Assembly (NCBI GenBank): GCA_963682175.1
Contig: OY821789.1
Span: 2,170,001 to 2,234,000 of the forward strand
Reading direction: 5' to 3'
Length of the DNA stretch: 64,000 nt
From: Triglochin maritima
Taxonomy: Eukaryota > Streptophyta > Magnoliopsida > Alismatales > Juncaginaceae
Shown: one piece after another, positions 44,895-56,351 of the stretch
Layout: each line of letters begins with the position of its first letter
Position numbering within the stretch: position 1 is the stretch's first letter
Notes under the pieces: generated by a model
What the model was told of the DNA's origin: nothing
Database searches by the model: none
What the model saw: only the letters and a program-made list of their open reading frames with translations
Program-made: the position numbers and the translations under genes

Positions 44895-47835
44895 GTTTCC
44901 AAAATGGTCGAATTCTTTGCTTAAACACTGAAACGCTTCTTGTGATTGAGTTATATACTTATATTATATAAGAAAAGTTTGGGTGGTCAAATGGCAAGTG
45001 GGAGTGACCCAAAGCAATGTGGGAAATCTGAACTTGTTGGTTACGGCTAATAAAGGTGAGGTTCATGTTTGAAGTGCATTTTTAACTGTTTTTTCTTCTT
45101 TCTTTATATGGAATATAGCTTATGATGTAGTTCCCAAAAATCGAGTGATGCGGTGATGGTAATTTATACCTTACTTTTGTCGCTTCCGTTGTACGTCCCA
45201 AGAATACAAGGCTGAAGTTGTGGTTATCCACAGTATCTTAGAACGTAAGTACAGGACAGTAGATGCAACTTTATCATGCATTCTTCCTGCGTGATTCACG
45301 TCATACGTGATTTTTAATTATTATATTTAGAAAAACATGTTATTTTGAAATAATAATTAAAAATTTATATCATGTTTTATATGTTTTTCAATTTAGAATT
45401 ATATACAGACCATAAAAATCACATATTATCGTGCATGAAATTATATACAGAACATACATTAATATTTTGTATTAATTTCAATGTCTAAAGTTAAAATAAG
45501 TTATGTAAGCCAGATTATTTATAGAGGTGAAAATTTGAAAATATCACGATGGATTTGCGAATTCCAGCACAATGAAAGTCAAAACAGTATTTGCAAATGT
45601 AACATTTTGAAATTTCATGTGAAATTTCATGTTGAAATGACGCATTTGAATTGAAGTGAAATTTTGAGTTAAGACATTTTTGTACAGAAGTGAAATTTCG
45701 CTTTCCCCATTCATATCTACTTTGAATAATATATGTCAACTGGTGAGTCGTCCATGAACTAAGATGTTGAGTATAGTTTCTTGGTCAAATTCGTGCATTC
45801 ATTCTTTTGAAGAACGTGAGATTACTATTCCGACATCAAGTATCGACGAGATAAGTAGAGATGGGTCATATTCAACAGTTATTAAATTACAATTGGGCTG
45901 TGAATTGATATGTGTTTTTGATATTATTTTTGAATATTTAATTGTTGTGCATGTGATCTTGCATGAGACGAATCAAATATATTAAACTTTGTACCCAATT
46001 GAGATAAGGCGCTATCAATTGTTGCTGTCTCCAGAGATGATAATGAACACATTACGCACAGACAACAAATAAAAAGGCCCCAAGTTGGAGAGGACAATTA
46101 ACATACAAAATAATAATAATAATAATAATAATAATATACCAAATTTTTAGTGGAGAAAATAAAACATTTTTTTGTATGAAGAAACGTATACAAATGAAGG
46201 AGATGATTGTCACAAAAACTAGGGTGAATTATGTTTTTCTTCCTGAATTATGCTCTCAATTTCTTTTATCCTCTTGAACTTTAAAAAGTCGACGATCTTA
46301 ATTCTAACTTTATGTTAAAGTTTGGATCAAATTAGAAGTTAAATCTGATTCGAATTCGAGTTTGATTGAATATCATTCTTGTCTCGATTCTAGCAAAATC
46401 AGACTTGTGATTTGATCAAAAATTTAGGAATAAGAATGTATGAGATAAACAACATAGGAAAATCAAAAGATAGTGATGAATATATACTAAAATAATAAAT
46501 TTTTAAAATTTAGACGAATAACAATAGTAAAATATTACAAAATGTAAGTATAAAAGAATTGATTATGAACTTTTAAAGCTCAGAAGATAATGAAATTGAA
46601 AATCCTAAGGTCCAACTATAACTCTAAGAAATAGCCTAACGTGGAAAGACAGCTGATGGAAACGGTATGACATGAATCTCAAAAATCAAAATGTTGACTT
46701 TTTGGGTAATGTTGCACATGGGCCCCCGTGTTTCCTTTTCAAAAAGAGTGAGAAGAAAGAGACCGTGACCCACTTGCACACCACTCGATTATCTAGAAGC
46801 GAATGTTGGCTTTTCAGAGGGTTAATTTCATTGTGCTCTTTAAAGAAGTTCAATTTTCAGATCAAAGGTCACAAATCGGTCGACTTCTTCTTCACAGATA
46901 ACCCCCTTCTTTTTACTTCTCCAGTTTTTCATTATGCTAGACTAGAAACGCAACTACGCAAGTACTGGCCTTTTGGTTATTTTGGATGCATTCATACCCT
47001 TTAAAGAAGTTCTAATTTTCAGAACCCCCTTCTCTTTTTCCAGTTTTTTTTTTGCTTTTTTCATTTATTGTTTTCAACTCTAACTAATGTGCTTTCATGA
47101 CACAAACCAATGGTGCGAGGAAATAAATACAGGTAGGTGTTTGGAAATTGCAAATATGAAAAAGACAGAAACAATATAATCACAATAGCAATCGGGGACT
47201 TCAAGTTTTTGACTTTGGCAATCAAATACAAAACTATATCTAGTTTTGAACTTGATTTTTTATAGTTTACGTCAGGGTGATCATTTTGATCTACACATTT
47301 TTAAGAAAGTTAAAAAATTCAAGAAGGGTGTCAAATGCGTAAAAACTGCCAAAGCTGTGGAAGTATATATGGAAATTTCGTAGAAAAATGATTCCGTAGA
47401 AGAATAAACTAATCCCAAGAGTATTGGCTACTATTACTAATCACTCATCTCATATTTTTAGAAACTCTTTTTGTATTTGTTCCGAATGCTTTCACCCAGA
47501 CGTCACACACTGTAAACTCATGGAGTGAGTGATGGTCACATACTCACATAGCGAATACCCCTATATTTCGTTTTTTTTTTTTTTTTGCTCATATCAATTC
47601 TGTTGGAAGCCGTTAAATAATTGTATACCGCTGGCCGCTAGGTCCTTACAGATTTACAGCCAAAATTAGCATATTTATTTATTTTTGTACACAATCTATT
47701 CCAGTTTCAATCGTGAATAACAATTGACATGTGCTGACAAATTATTATCAATATCATATTTTTTTGGGCTCACACTTACGGAACAGTATAGTTTGGATGG
47801 CGATGCATTAATCGTGAAATTTATACTACTTATAT
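44895..47835. other. 2.9 kb intergenic region without a supported gene
   Basis: AT-rich sequence. It holds the promoter of the phosphatase gene (right of 44894), a (TAA)n microsatellite at about 46110-46136, a diverged copy of a dispersed repeat near 46210-46450 and a long T run at 47571-47586. A 110-codon plus-strand ORF at 46672-47004 has no recognisable product. Confidence 0.6.
46110..46136. repeat. (TAA)n microsatellite
   Basis: Nine consecutive TAA units. Confidence 0.95.
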
Positions 47836-49974
47836 TGTTAAGTCCCTAACCCGGTTTAGGGTTTAATTAGTGTTAGGTGGAGTTTGACTTGGAGGAGAGA
47901 GAGAGGTATGGTGGAGGTATGGGTGAGGTGAGGGATAGGGTGTAGGGGGATGGTGGGGGTGTAGGGTTTGGGAGTTAAATACACCCAAATCTTCTTCCTC
48001 TTCTTTTCTTCTTTCCTTCCTTCTCTTCACATCCTCCTCACCATCTTCTCTTTTTGGTCGGCGAGCAGCTCCGGTGGACAGTGATCGAGGCGCGGAGGCT
48101 CCGGCGTGAGGAGGTCGCAGCAAGGAGGGGGTTGCGGGTGCGGAGGCGCGAGCGTTGCTCCGGCGTTTCTCCGTCCTTGTTTGAGGTATGCCAAGCATTA
48201 GTGTGTTTTGTGGTTCTCCATGTTGGGGGAAGTTTGGGTCGGTCGCGGGAGGTCGGAGACCTCGCCGGCGACAAGAAAACAGCGTAAAATCCTTGGCTGG
48301 TGCAAGGTTGCTGTCGACCAACGGTCGACCGGTGTCTTCGGGCGGTCGACCGGTGATAGTGTAAATTGATGTTTTTGCCCAGAACCGGTCGGACGATGCC
48401 TTGGGGCGGTCGACCGGTTATGCCAAATTTCGTGGGTTCGCGTTTGATGTTGCCTGTTTCCGGTCGACCGAGCCTTGTGGTTCGACCGGAACTTAAGTTG
48501 TTGTTGTTTATTGCTTGTTGGTTTGACCGATTAGTATATGCGTTCGACCGATTATATGACTTAGAATTACTAGGCTGACCCTGTAATGTTCGGTCGACCT
48601 GGACCCTTGAGTCGGTCGACCGATAGTTGAATTGATTTTGACTTAGTCAGACCTAGGATTTTGACCTGTCCGGTCGACCGGTTCTTCCCGCTGGTTCGAC
48701 CGATTGGAGACAGAGTTTTGGGCACTTTGTTCGACCGTTTGGAGGAAATCCGTTCGACCGTTACTGTTGGTTTCGGTCGACCGGTTTGCCTGATTCGGTC
48801 GACCGATGGGGCACAATACTGGTTTTCTTGTCCTAGTGAGATGTCAACTCTGTCCACGGAAACCCGTGTCCTCGCTTAGCGCGTGAGCCGGGAGGTGACG
48901 GTGGGTGCGTTCTGCGTGCCTGCCCAGGGACCGCCGTGTGGAAGAGTGTGGGCATCTGGGACGTGTCGTCTCCACAGATGGAGGGCGACGTAGCCTTGAT
49001 GTTCTGACTCACAGTAGAGTAGCAGGCCTGAGGGATTGAGGATCCCGGTGCACGAGGTGCACGGCTCGTTGGAGCATGTTGACCCTGCGGGCTGTTTGAG
49101 CTCGGATCGCTCGTGTAGACGAGGCGATGATCGTTCCACCCGATGCTGTTCCGGGTGATGATTGTTCTGCCGATGCTGTTCCGGCGGAAGTGCCGTCCGA
49201 CGACGTTTCCGGGCGATGGTGTCCCACCGATGCTGTTCCGGTGAGGGTATGGACTGCCGACGATCTTTTCCGGCAGGGTAGTCTGGACGGGCTCCTCCAG
49301 ATGAGTGGACCGACCTGGGCGACGACCCCGTTGGTGAGGTGTTGACCTCGAGATTTCAGCTGATTTCTACTTCGCGCAGGCGTGCGGACACTCCTCACCG
49401 ATCCCTTGACTAGAGTAGTCGCGTGTGGGGTTCGTTGCGTACCTTCTGCTAGACCGTATGTGCCTACGGTAGGTCTCAGAGTGGGACCCCTTACAGTTTG
49501 CGGACAGAGGTCCTGTGTTTCCCCGTGGTGGGATTGGTTACCCCGTAGTGGGTCTGTTTACCCGTTGAGGGATTGTTTTATGTATCGCATTGATGTCATG
49601 CCATGATGACTAGTATGATAGGTTTCATTGATAGTCTTGCATGCATTTAGGGCTTGGTATACGGGGTTTCCTTTCAGGAAACTCAGGCATTGTTGTTGCT
49701 CTTTTTATTTCAGGACCACAGTAGGTCCGGGTGGGTGGTGACCGAGGACGGAGCGCTTTGGAGTCGGATCCTCTTCGGCATTTGCGAGATCGTACGACTA
49801 CTTGTATTTTCATTTCTTTCATCTGGATTGTAGTTGTACACCTTTTGTAAACTCCATGTATTTTGGGTGCACCCGGATTTATATATTTATATATTAGTGA
49901 CGTTCCCGCCTTGAGTTGTCAGTTTTATTCGTTATTTCGAAATTTTAAATCTTCCGCTGTTTCGGGACGTTACA
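47836..49974 (+). mobile_element. Solo LTR, about 2.14 kb, TSD TATAT, same family as 38358-40437
   Basis: Starts TGTTAAGTCCC and ends GGGACGTTACA, the ends being a short imperfect inverted repeat. TATAT lies directly before (47831-47835) and after (49975-49979). Shared with the first copy are 'gaggtatgccaagc', the CGGTCGACCG array (48316-48810, about nine copies of the core), 'ccgatgctgttccggcg', 'tacggggtttcctttc.gg.aactca', 'gaggacg...ggagtcgg' and the end 'tcttccgctgtttcggg'. No retroviral-type genes. ORFs on both strands inside it are by-products of the GC-rich repeats. Confidence 0.88.
48316..48810. repeat. Array of CGGTCGACCG palindromes in the second LTR
   Basis: About nine copies of GGTCGACC and several TTCGACCG half sites in about 500 bp, at the same relative place as in the 38358-40437 copy. 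Confidence 0.9.
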
Positions 49975-50618
49975 TATATTATATAAGTTATTATTTAATT
50001 GTAAGGAGAAATAATAATGGAAAGATTCACTTTACATTATGATAACCTTATCTAAGCTCCCAACTCTTAAAAGTATTTCTTCAAATAGTAATTAGGTATA
50101 CAGCATGTTCAATGCATATATAAATATATAATATACCCACCGAACAGCATCTTTGGAATTAATTGTTCAGTTCAGTTGTACCGACTTCCATTTCAAACAT
50201 CATAGTCATATTAAAGTATAGTTATCTTCCTGAATAATTTATATTTCGATAAGACCCTTACAAATATATTACTTTCTGCTGACTCATGGATTTGAGGAAA
50301 TTAGTTACTGACAAGTGACAACATAAACCCTGTTCACACGGTGAAATTTTTTCCAAGGTCCCTCCCCTATCTTACCTCATATAGTGATTAAAATCTTAGC
50401 TTGCTAATATGTTTCGTCCAGACGGTGCAATTTTTTAAGGTTATCCCCACTATCATACCTCATATAGTCATTATACTGATTAAAATCTTAAAGTGCTAGT
50501 ATGATTTGTTGAGAACGACAACTATTCTTAAATATTTTATGGTTATGCGAAGCTACCAGCTGGACCAATCCTAAATGATATCACTGCAATATTCTTGTGT
50601 TTATTTGAGGGATGGAGT

Positions 50619-51433
50619 TAGGGGTGTAATCGATCTCTAAACGAGCGATCCGAGTCTGCTCAAGATCGGCTCGTTAAGGGTTTCGAGCGGAAAATTCTGC
50701 TCGTGCTCGGTTCGATCTGCTCGCGAGCGGCTCACGAGCGGTTCGTTAACCTAAACCTTTTTTTTGGTATTGAATTCCTAATAATGTTGTCATAATAAGT
50801 AAATTATAAATTACTTAAGACAAATATAATAATAGTTACTAACACAATCTTAAAATTAACACCTAAAATAAAACACAATCTTATAAATTATACGACAACA
50901 TTAACATCTTATAAATAAGATTATACACTTGGATCAAACAAAATCAACACAATATTAAAATCAAACACAATCTTCTAAATTGTAAAACAACTCACAACAT
51001 CAACATCTTATAAATAAGATCATATACCTGACCGAAACCTTAATTTATTTGAACTTTTGGTGTAGAAGAAAATGAGAAAAAAAATAATAATGAAAAAAAT
51101 GAAAAGTTTAGTACTAATATGATTTTGATTCTAATGAGTATTTTGGTTTGGTTTGTTAAATAAATTGTTGGGTTTGGTAAATTAGTTTATTTAATGAGTT
51201 TAACACTTTACCGATCGGGTAATTGGATAGAATATTCAGGTTAATCAAATAATTGGATATAGTAATCAGGTTTCGAGCGATAATTGAGCGAGCATCGAGC
51301 GAGTATCAAGCGAGCGGGGTCTGCTCGTGCTCGGCTCATTACTAACCGATCCGAGCAATTTCGAGCAAAATAAGAGCAAAATCGAGCGAACATCGAGCGA
51401 TCTATCGATCCCGAGCAGAACTTGACAGCCCTA
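50619..51433. mobile_element. Non-autonomous hAT element (815 bp), TSD GATGGAGT
   Basis: Ends are TAGGGGTGT... and ...TTGACAGCCCTA, imperfect terminal inverted repeats of hAT type. A perfect 8-bp duplication, GATGGAGT, lies at 50611-50618 and 51434-51441. Subterminal regions are dense in CGAGC/GCTCG motifs (50640-50745 and 51275-51415). The middle is AT-rich and non-coding, so transposition would need a transposase supplied elsewhere. The motif differs from the CCCGACCCG motif of the element at 1-3176, so it belongs to another hAT family. Confidence 0.9.
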
Positions 51434-51441
51434 GATGGAGT

Positions 51442-52379
51442 GAACCACTTTTATTTTGCAAGCTTATGACGTAGAAATCAGAAACATCCAGCGCAAAAGC
51501 TAGCTACAAAGATGAGAATAAAACGATCTTTGGTAACAATTAATGTACAATACCTTGGGTATTTTCACTTAAATAATTGCATTGAATATGGAATTGAGAT
51601 TTCCAACCACCAACTTGTACTCATCTCCTCTATTTGTTATAGTTTTCTTCCTCCAGTCATCATCTAATATATAGCAAGACGTTTACGAAGAACCACCGCC
51701 CATCTCCATCCAAAACACAGCTGTTCAAATGGTATCCGCAAAAGCAATAACTATAGATATATGTGATTGGAGATGTTGTTTGCCTTCTATATATTTTTTG
51801 CGTCTATAAACGGCGGAGGAAAGAAATGAACAGTGACTATACACCAAACCATACGAGCTTCAAAGGGGAGCACATCATCGTGATGGAAATATATCTACAC
51901 GCGTCTGGCTTCAGAGGTGGTCTTGCAATGCATTGATTACTATGTATTAAATGTAAGCCACGCTGCTGCAAATGTGTTATTTAGGTTCCCGGTTTTTTAA
52001 AAACCGACGTGTAACAAACGTCGGTTTTCAAATAATCGACGTAGTAATCAACCTTACGGAAACTGGCGTGGTAAGTAAGATTAAACACATCCGTTTTCGA
52101 AAACTGACTCGAGAAGTCCGATTTTTTATATTTATGTTTCTTAATTCCCTCACCCACGAATCAAAAACAAACACATGCAGCTTATCCCCTCACCCCCAAA
52201 TCAAACAACCTGAAGCCGAGCCCGCCGCCACCAAACGCCGAGCCCGAACGCCACCGCATCTTCTCCTCCGCAACACCACCCATCCACGTCACCACCTCGT
52301 CGCCCTCCTCTCCTCCGCCGGCGCTGGATCCCACGTCGCAACTTTTGTTTTATTTGCTGAAAGTGGCATTTTATTTTTA
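51442..52379. other. Intergenic stretch without a supported gene
   Basis: AT-rich sequence to about 52150, then C-rich sequence at 52190-52330 that opens overlapping ORFs on both strands without recognisable domains. It may be the degraded 5' part of the leucine-rich-repeat gene that follows. Confidence 0.5.
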
Positions 52380-52510
52380 TTTTTTGGTTTTTAGAGATTG
52401 TTTTGCTTGAGATCAAAGATGGGTTTGATTAGAATGTGGGTTTGGAGAGTTGGAGGGCCGAAGATGAGAACCCCTGCAACTGGACTGGCATCACTTGCCA
52501 TAGTGTCCGG

Positions 52511-52566
<56 letters not shown>

Positions 52567-53010
52567 GGGGGGGTAAGAAAAGATGGGTTAAATTTCGTTT
52601 CTTTTCCATTTTAAAACTTACATGGTGATGGGTCTATTCCCGCTTAGATTGGGAAATGCGGCGAGCTCAGGGCATTGTAAGCCAGCTGAAATTTGAATTG
52701 AAGAATATACTGTTTGAGGATTAGTTTTATTTAACTTTAGTAGTGGAAGTTAAAGTCATGGAAAAGTTTAAATAACCACCACACCACCTTTTTTTATCAA
52801 GTTAATCTACCTATTTCCTATGCCAATGCTACTTAACATAGATGACATTTGACATACTATTGTTTTTTGGTCATCTTTATTATGGGATTGTGTTATGCTT
52901 TTGAATAACATGGTTGGCTATTTGGGAGGTAGCATTCCGCCAGAGCTCGGTCATCTGAAGCAACTAACTATTCTGTATCTATACTATTAACGTGCTAATC
53001 CCAAGTGTTT
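52380..53010 (+). pseudogene. Leucine-rich-repeat receptor-like kinase remnant
   Basis: Two pieces can be recognised. At about 52437-52510 the plus strand reads LESWRAEDENPCNWTGITC, the cysteine-paired LRRNT_2 cap that opens the extracellular part of plant LRR receptor kinases. At about 52926-52988 it reads LGGSIPPELGHLKQLTILYL, a leucine-rich repeat. Between them lie a (TG)n repeat (52515-52550) and a run of about 23 G. Upstream there is no signal peptide in frame, and downstream no kinase domain was found before the repeat block at 53.9 kb. The frames of the two pieces differ and stops lie between, so this is a decayed fragment. Confidence 0.6.
52515..52573. repeat. (TG)18 followed by a G run
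   Basis: A dinucleotide repeat followed by about 23 G. It is a likely site of length variation and sequencing error. Confidence 0.95.
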
Positions 53011-53671
53011 CTATAAGATTAGTCAACTTTTGAATCTCTGATTTAACATAGAAAAATCACTAATTTGCATGTCTGAATTAAATGTAGGGATTCATCAGGC
53101 GATTCGCTGAAGGACTCAATACCATCCACAATAGCACACATTAAAGCATTACGCTTCTTGTGAATTAAACAAAGATCTATGGAGTTTTTCTTTTGATGCA
53201 CGGTCTTCCCTTCTACTGACTACATTTTCTTTTAAGAAAGATGATAGAGATTAACCTTTGTTGGGATGTGAATTTGACGATCCATTATCTTCTTTTACTA
53301 TTGTTTTTTTACTTGTAGATATGACATTGGAGAAAAATTTGCAGTTCTCTTCAAGGATTTGGTTCATTGTTTTTTATTTGATTTGAATGACTACTCAGTT
53401 TATGTTTGTGTTATATCTAATTCAGTTGTTATTAATGGAACAACTATTATGTGATAAAATTCGGTTGTTGCACTTCATTCCTAATTCTTGTCTGCTATTT
53501 TTTGTTATAATAGGATAAACGGTATTATAGAGTTGCTTTCGGCTTTAGGATTTGTGAAGGCATATATATGTTGTTTCCCCGGGTTCTAGGAGGGGGTGGA
53601 TTTGTGTGGGTTAACGAGGTGATAAACGCATGGTGATTTGACCAAAATTTCTTGCATGCAGAGGGTATTGA

Positions 53672-53752
53672 GACAACAACCCATTAGATCTTGAGGTTGA
53701 GGTTGTGGAATGGATACGCAAGCAAAAAGGTATTAGTTGTTATGATTATTTA
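53672..53752 (+). repeat. Direct repeat, left copy (right copy 55185-55262)
   Basis: The two copies share 'cccattagat.ttgaggttg', 'tggaatggatacgcaagcaaa' and 'tattagtt...atgattattta'. They lie about 1.5 kb apart and flank the GC-rich repeat block. Confidence 0.75.
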
Positions 53753-53970
53753 ACTGAATTGCTAAACATCTTCCTAAAATTACTTAAATCGTCACTTGAA
53801 ATTACCATTTTGACTTTCTCTCATTTCTACTGCTATAACGCGACATTGTACCCTCCTATCACACATCTCTCTTCATATTCCTCTTATAATCATAAAAAAT
53901 AATATTTTGGAGGTCAGTAATGAACCAAGGGACGCCCCAGTGTACTCGAATCTGGTAAAATATCTAACAT

Positions 53971-54264
53971 CTTTTTAATAAAAAAATAATAAAAAATAAT
54001 AAAAAATTACGGGCGTCCGATGGAGCCGCCTCCACGTAGGAGGGGGCGTCTGGCTAAGACGCCTTCCCCATGGGGGGGGGGGGGGGGGCGTTTTACCCAG
54101 ACGCCTTACCCATCGGGGAGGCGTTTTACCCAGACGCTCCGCCCATGGGACATGCGTCTGTGTAAGACGCCTCCCCCATGGGGAGGCGTCTTAGCCAGAC
54201 GCCCCCTCCTACGTGGGGCGGCTCCGTCGGACGTCCGTAATTTTTTATTATTTTTTTAAAAAGA
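53971..54264. repeat. Inverted-repeat element with about 95-bp arms and a GC-rich palindromic core
   Basis: The left arm (53971-54075) and right arm (54172-54264) are reverse complements at roughly 90% identity: an AT-rich outer part (ctttttaa..aaaaaataataaaaaattacgg) and a GC-rich inner part (cgtccgacggagccgcc...acgtaggagggggcgtctggctaagacgcc). The core repeats GACGCC...CCATGGGG...GGCGTCT units and holds a G17 run at 54072-54088. Confidence 0.85.
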
Positions 54265-54426
54265 TAATTGATTATAAATTTAGATAATTGTTAAATTAAT
54301 TAATAAGTTAATAATTACTATATTCGGATGACCGATACCTCTTCGGTACACCGAAAATTCAAAAAAAATTCAGGGGGCGCTGCCCCCTTGCCACCCCCGC
54401 CACCTCACCGGCGAGGTGGAATGCCG

Positions 54427-54560
54427 CTCGCTCACCGGTGGTAAAACATTTTCGAAGTTCCAAATCCCCCGGTGGTGGTGAGCGAGACCCCTGAACGACC
54501 TGTCGAGTTGGTATTTGTATGTCAGGATGTTTTACCACCGGGGGATTTGAAACTTAAAAA
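54427..54560. repeat. Nested inverted repeats between the two GC-rich blocks
   Basis: CTCGCTCACC at 54427-54436 pairs with GGTGAGCGAG at 54477-54486. GGTGGTAAAAC at 54437-54447 pairs with GTTTTACCACC at 54528-54538. 'aagttccaaatccccc' is inverted as 'gggggatttgaaactt' just after. The segment can fold in two alternative ways. Confidence 0.75.
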
Positions 54561-54714
54561 ATGTTGGATCTGGAATTTTTTTGAATCTTCATCACTTGCA
54601 AAAAAACTCATTGTAATCCGACCGGTTACCACCGAAAACTTGCAAAGAAACGTCAAATAATTTGAGATAACACACCGTATAATTTTAATTTGACAAAAAA
54701 ATTAAAAAAAACGG

Positions 54715-54945
54715 GACGTCTGGCTAAGACGTCTGTACCATCGTGGCGGCGTCTGGCTAAGACGCCTCCACCATGGTTGAGGCGTCTTAGCGAGACACTT
54801 ACACCATGGTAGAGGCGTCTGACTAAGACATCTGTACCATCCTGGAGGCGTCTGGATAAGACGCCTCAAGCATGGTGGAGGCGTCTTAGCCAGACGCCTC
54901 CACGATGGTACAGGCGTCTTAGCCAGACGCCCGAGTCGGAAAAAA
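54715..54945. repeat. Tandem GC-rich repeat, unit about 30 bp, readable on both strands
   Basis: Seven to eight units of the type GGCGTCTGGCTAAGACGCCTCCACCATGGT, each partly self-complementary, so neighbouring units alternate in orientation. On the minus strand the units read as a peptide repeat close to RRLAKTPPPWW. The same words occur in the core of the 53971-54264 element. No start, splice or family context supports a protein. Confidence 0.85.
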
Positions 54946-55262
54946 AAATCCGTCTCCGTTACTTCGCCTGATCTAGGTATTTCGCCAGACATTTTCGTGG
55001 TGTTGGTACTAGGAATGTTAGTAAAACTGAGTCAAAAACCTTGTTTAAAGACACGAGACGATATGTGTATTAAATATATTATTAAGGGCAATTTGGTAAT
55101 TTAAATGGACGATTTAAGTAGTTATGAGACGACGTTTAGTAGTTCCCTTATTTAATGGGTATTTCTGAACTTTCAAGAGTTACCCCCATTAGATTTTGAG
55201 GTTGTGGAATGGATACGCAAGCAAATATGTATTAGTTATGATTATTTACAGGTATTTATGGG

Positions 55263-56351
55263 TATTAGTTGTTATGAAATACTTTGTATTTCTGAACTTT
55301 CAAGAGTTACCGTCATTGAATTTTTATTTTGTAACATTTTACTCTCTTAAACTTTAAAAAACTAATTATTTAAATATATATTCATCATTTTTTTACAATT
55401 ATTTTATTTGTATCCTACTTTTAAATACAATCATACTTTTGTATCTACAGCTCAGGTGGAGAAATGAAAGGTCGTTCAAGAATGTTCAGTGAGATAGGAA
55501 ATGAAAACGACTAATCTCCCGCATGGGGTTTTGAATGATTGATTGTCAGAAAGATATGCCTGCCTGTCTGAGTGGACAACAATGGGCTCATATAATATAA
55601 GGTGATAAATGGCAACAAATTTGCTGAGTGGAAAATATGCAGACAAATACAAAGATCATGCCGTGGACTCGGCTTTCAAAGCGTGTGGTGGAGAGTGGTT
55701 TCCAAATAAGGACTAATGGAGCGACAAATCAAAAGACAAAGAGAATTTCGCAGTGCGTGAATGGGCCCTACTCAAACAGCTGCCATCTATAACTTCGAAT
55801 GTCTGTATGAAGTGAAAGTTTAGATCGACTTATTAGACTTATTTCCACTTTTGTTTTAACATCCTACAAACTCTGGGCCGTCAAAGGCCGACGGCCCAGC
55901 TTACCTAGGAAATGTATCTATGAAATGATCGTAAAAACTAAAAACAAGCTAGTTAAGGTTTCTTAAATCTTCTCGCATCAAAACAGGGTCGAGCAAATAA
56001 AATAAGATTTCTAACTCGGAATGAACCACAAATACGAACCTGCATTCTAGTTTGTCATATAACTGTAACTTGCTAATAGCATCCAAATCACACTTACACC
56101 TATTTGGGTAACATTTTTTTTATTTTCCAGTTCTAGATAATCAAGACGTTATCCAAACAAACACATTGAACTTGAGTTAACAATAAAGAACACCTTTCTA
56201 ATGCCTAAACGATCTTAAAATGACGTTGACAAATGAACTTCTAAAATGTTCCAATACTGAAATATTAAATCTTTTTCCGCTGTTTCTTATTTCAACAACA
56301 AAACCCAACCAAAATCAATAAAAAGAGAGAGAAAGTTAGCAAAAGATTAGA
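55263..56351. other. 1.1 kb intergenic region
   Basis: AT-rich, with part of a dispersed repeat at 55300-55440. The right end is probably the 3' UTR of the histone-fold gene. No gene seen. Confidence 0.55.

Noticed and set aside
47863..48321. 152-codon minus-strand ORF in the second LTR
   Set aside because: It runs antisense through a GC- and CT-rich LTR leader, is low-complexity and is not matched by an ORF in the first LTR copy.
52398..52628. ORFs with VCVCVCV and TPPPPPPPTHTHTH runs
   Set aside because: They are translations of the (TG)n-G simple repeat.
54715..54945. Possible repetitive protein (RRLAKTPPPW repeats)
   Set aside because: The frame is open on both strands because the DNA units are self-complementary; there is no promoter, start or splice context and no conserved domain.
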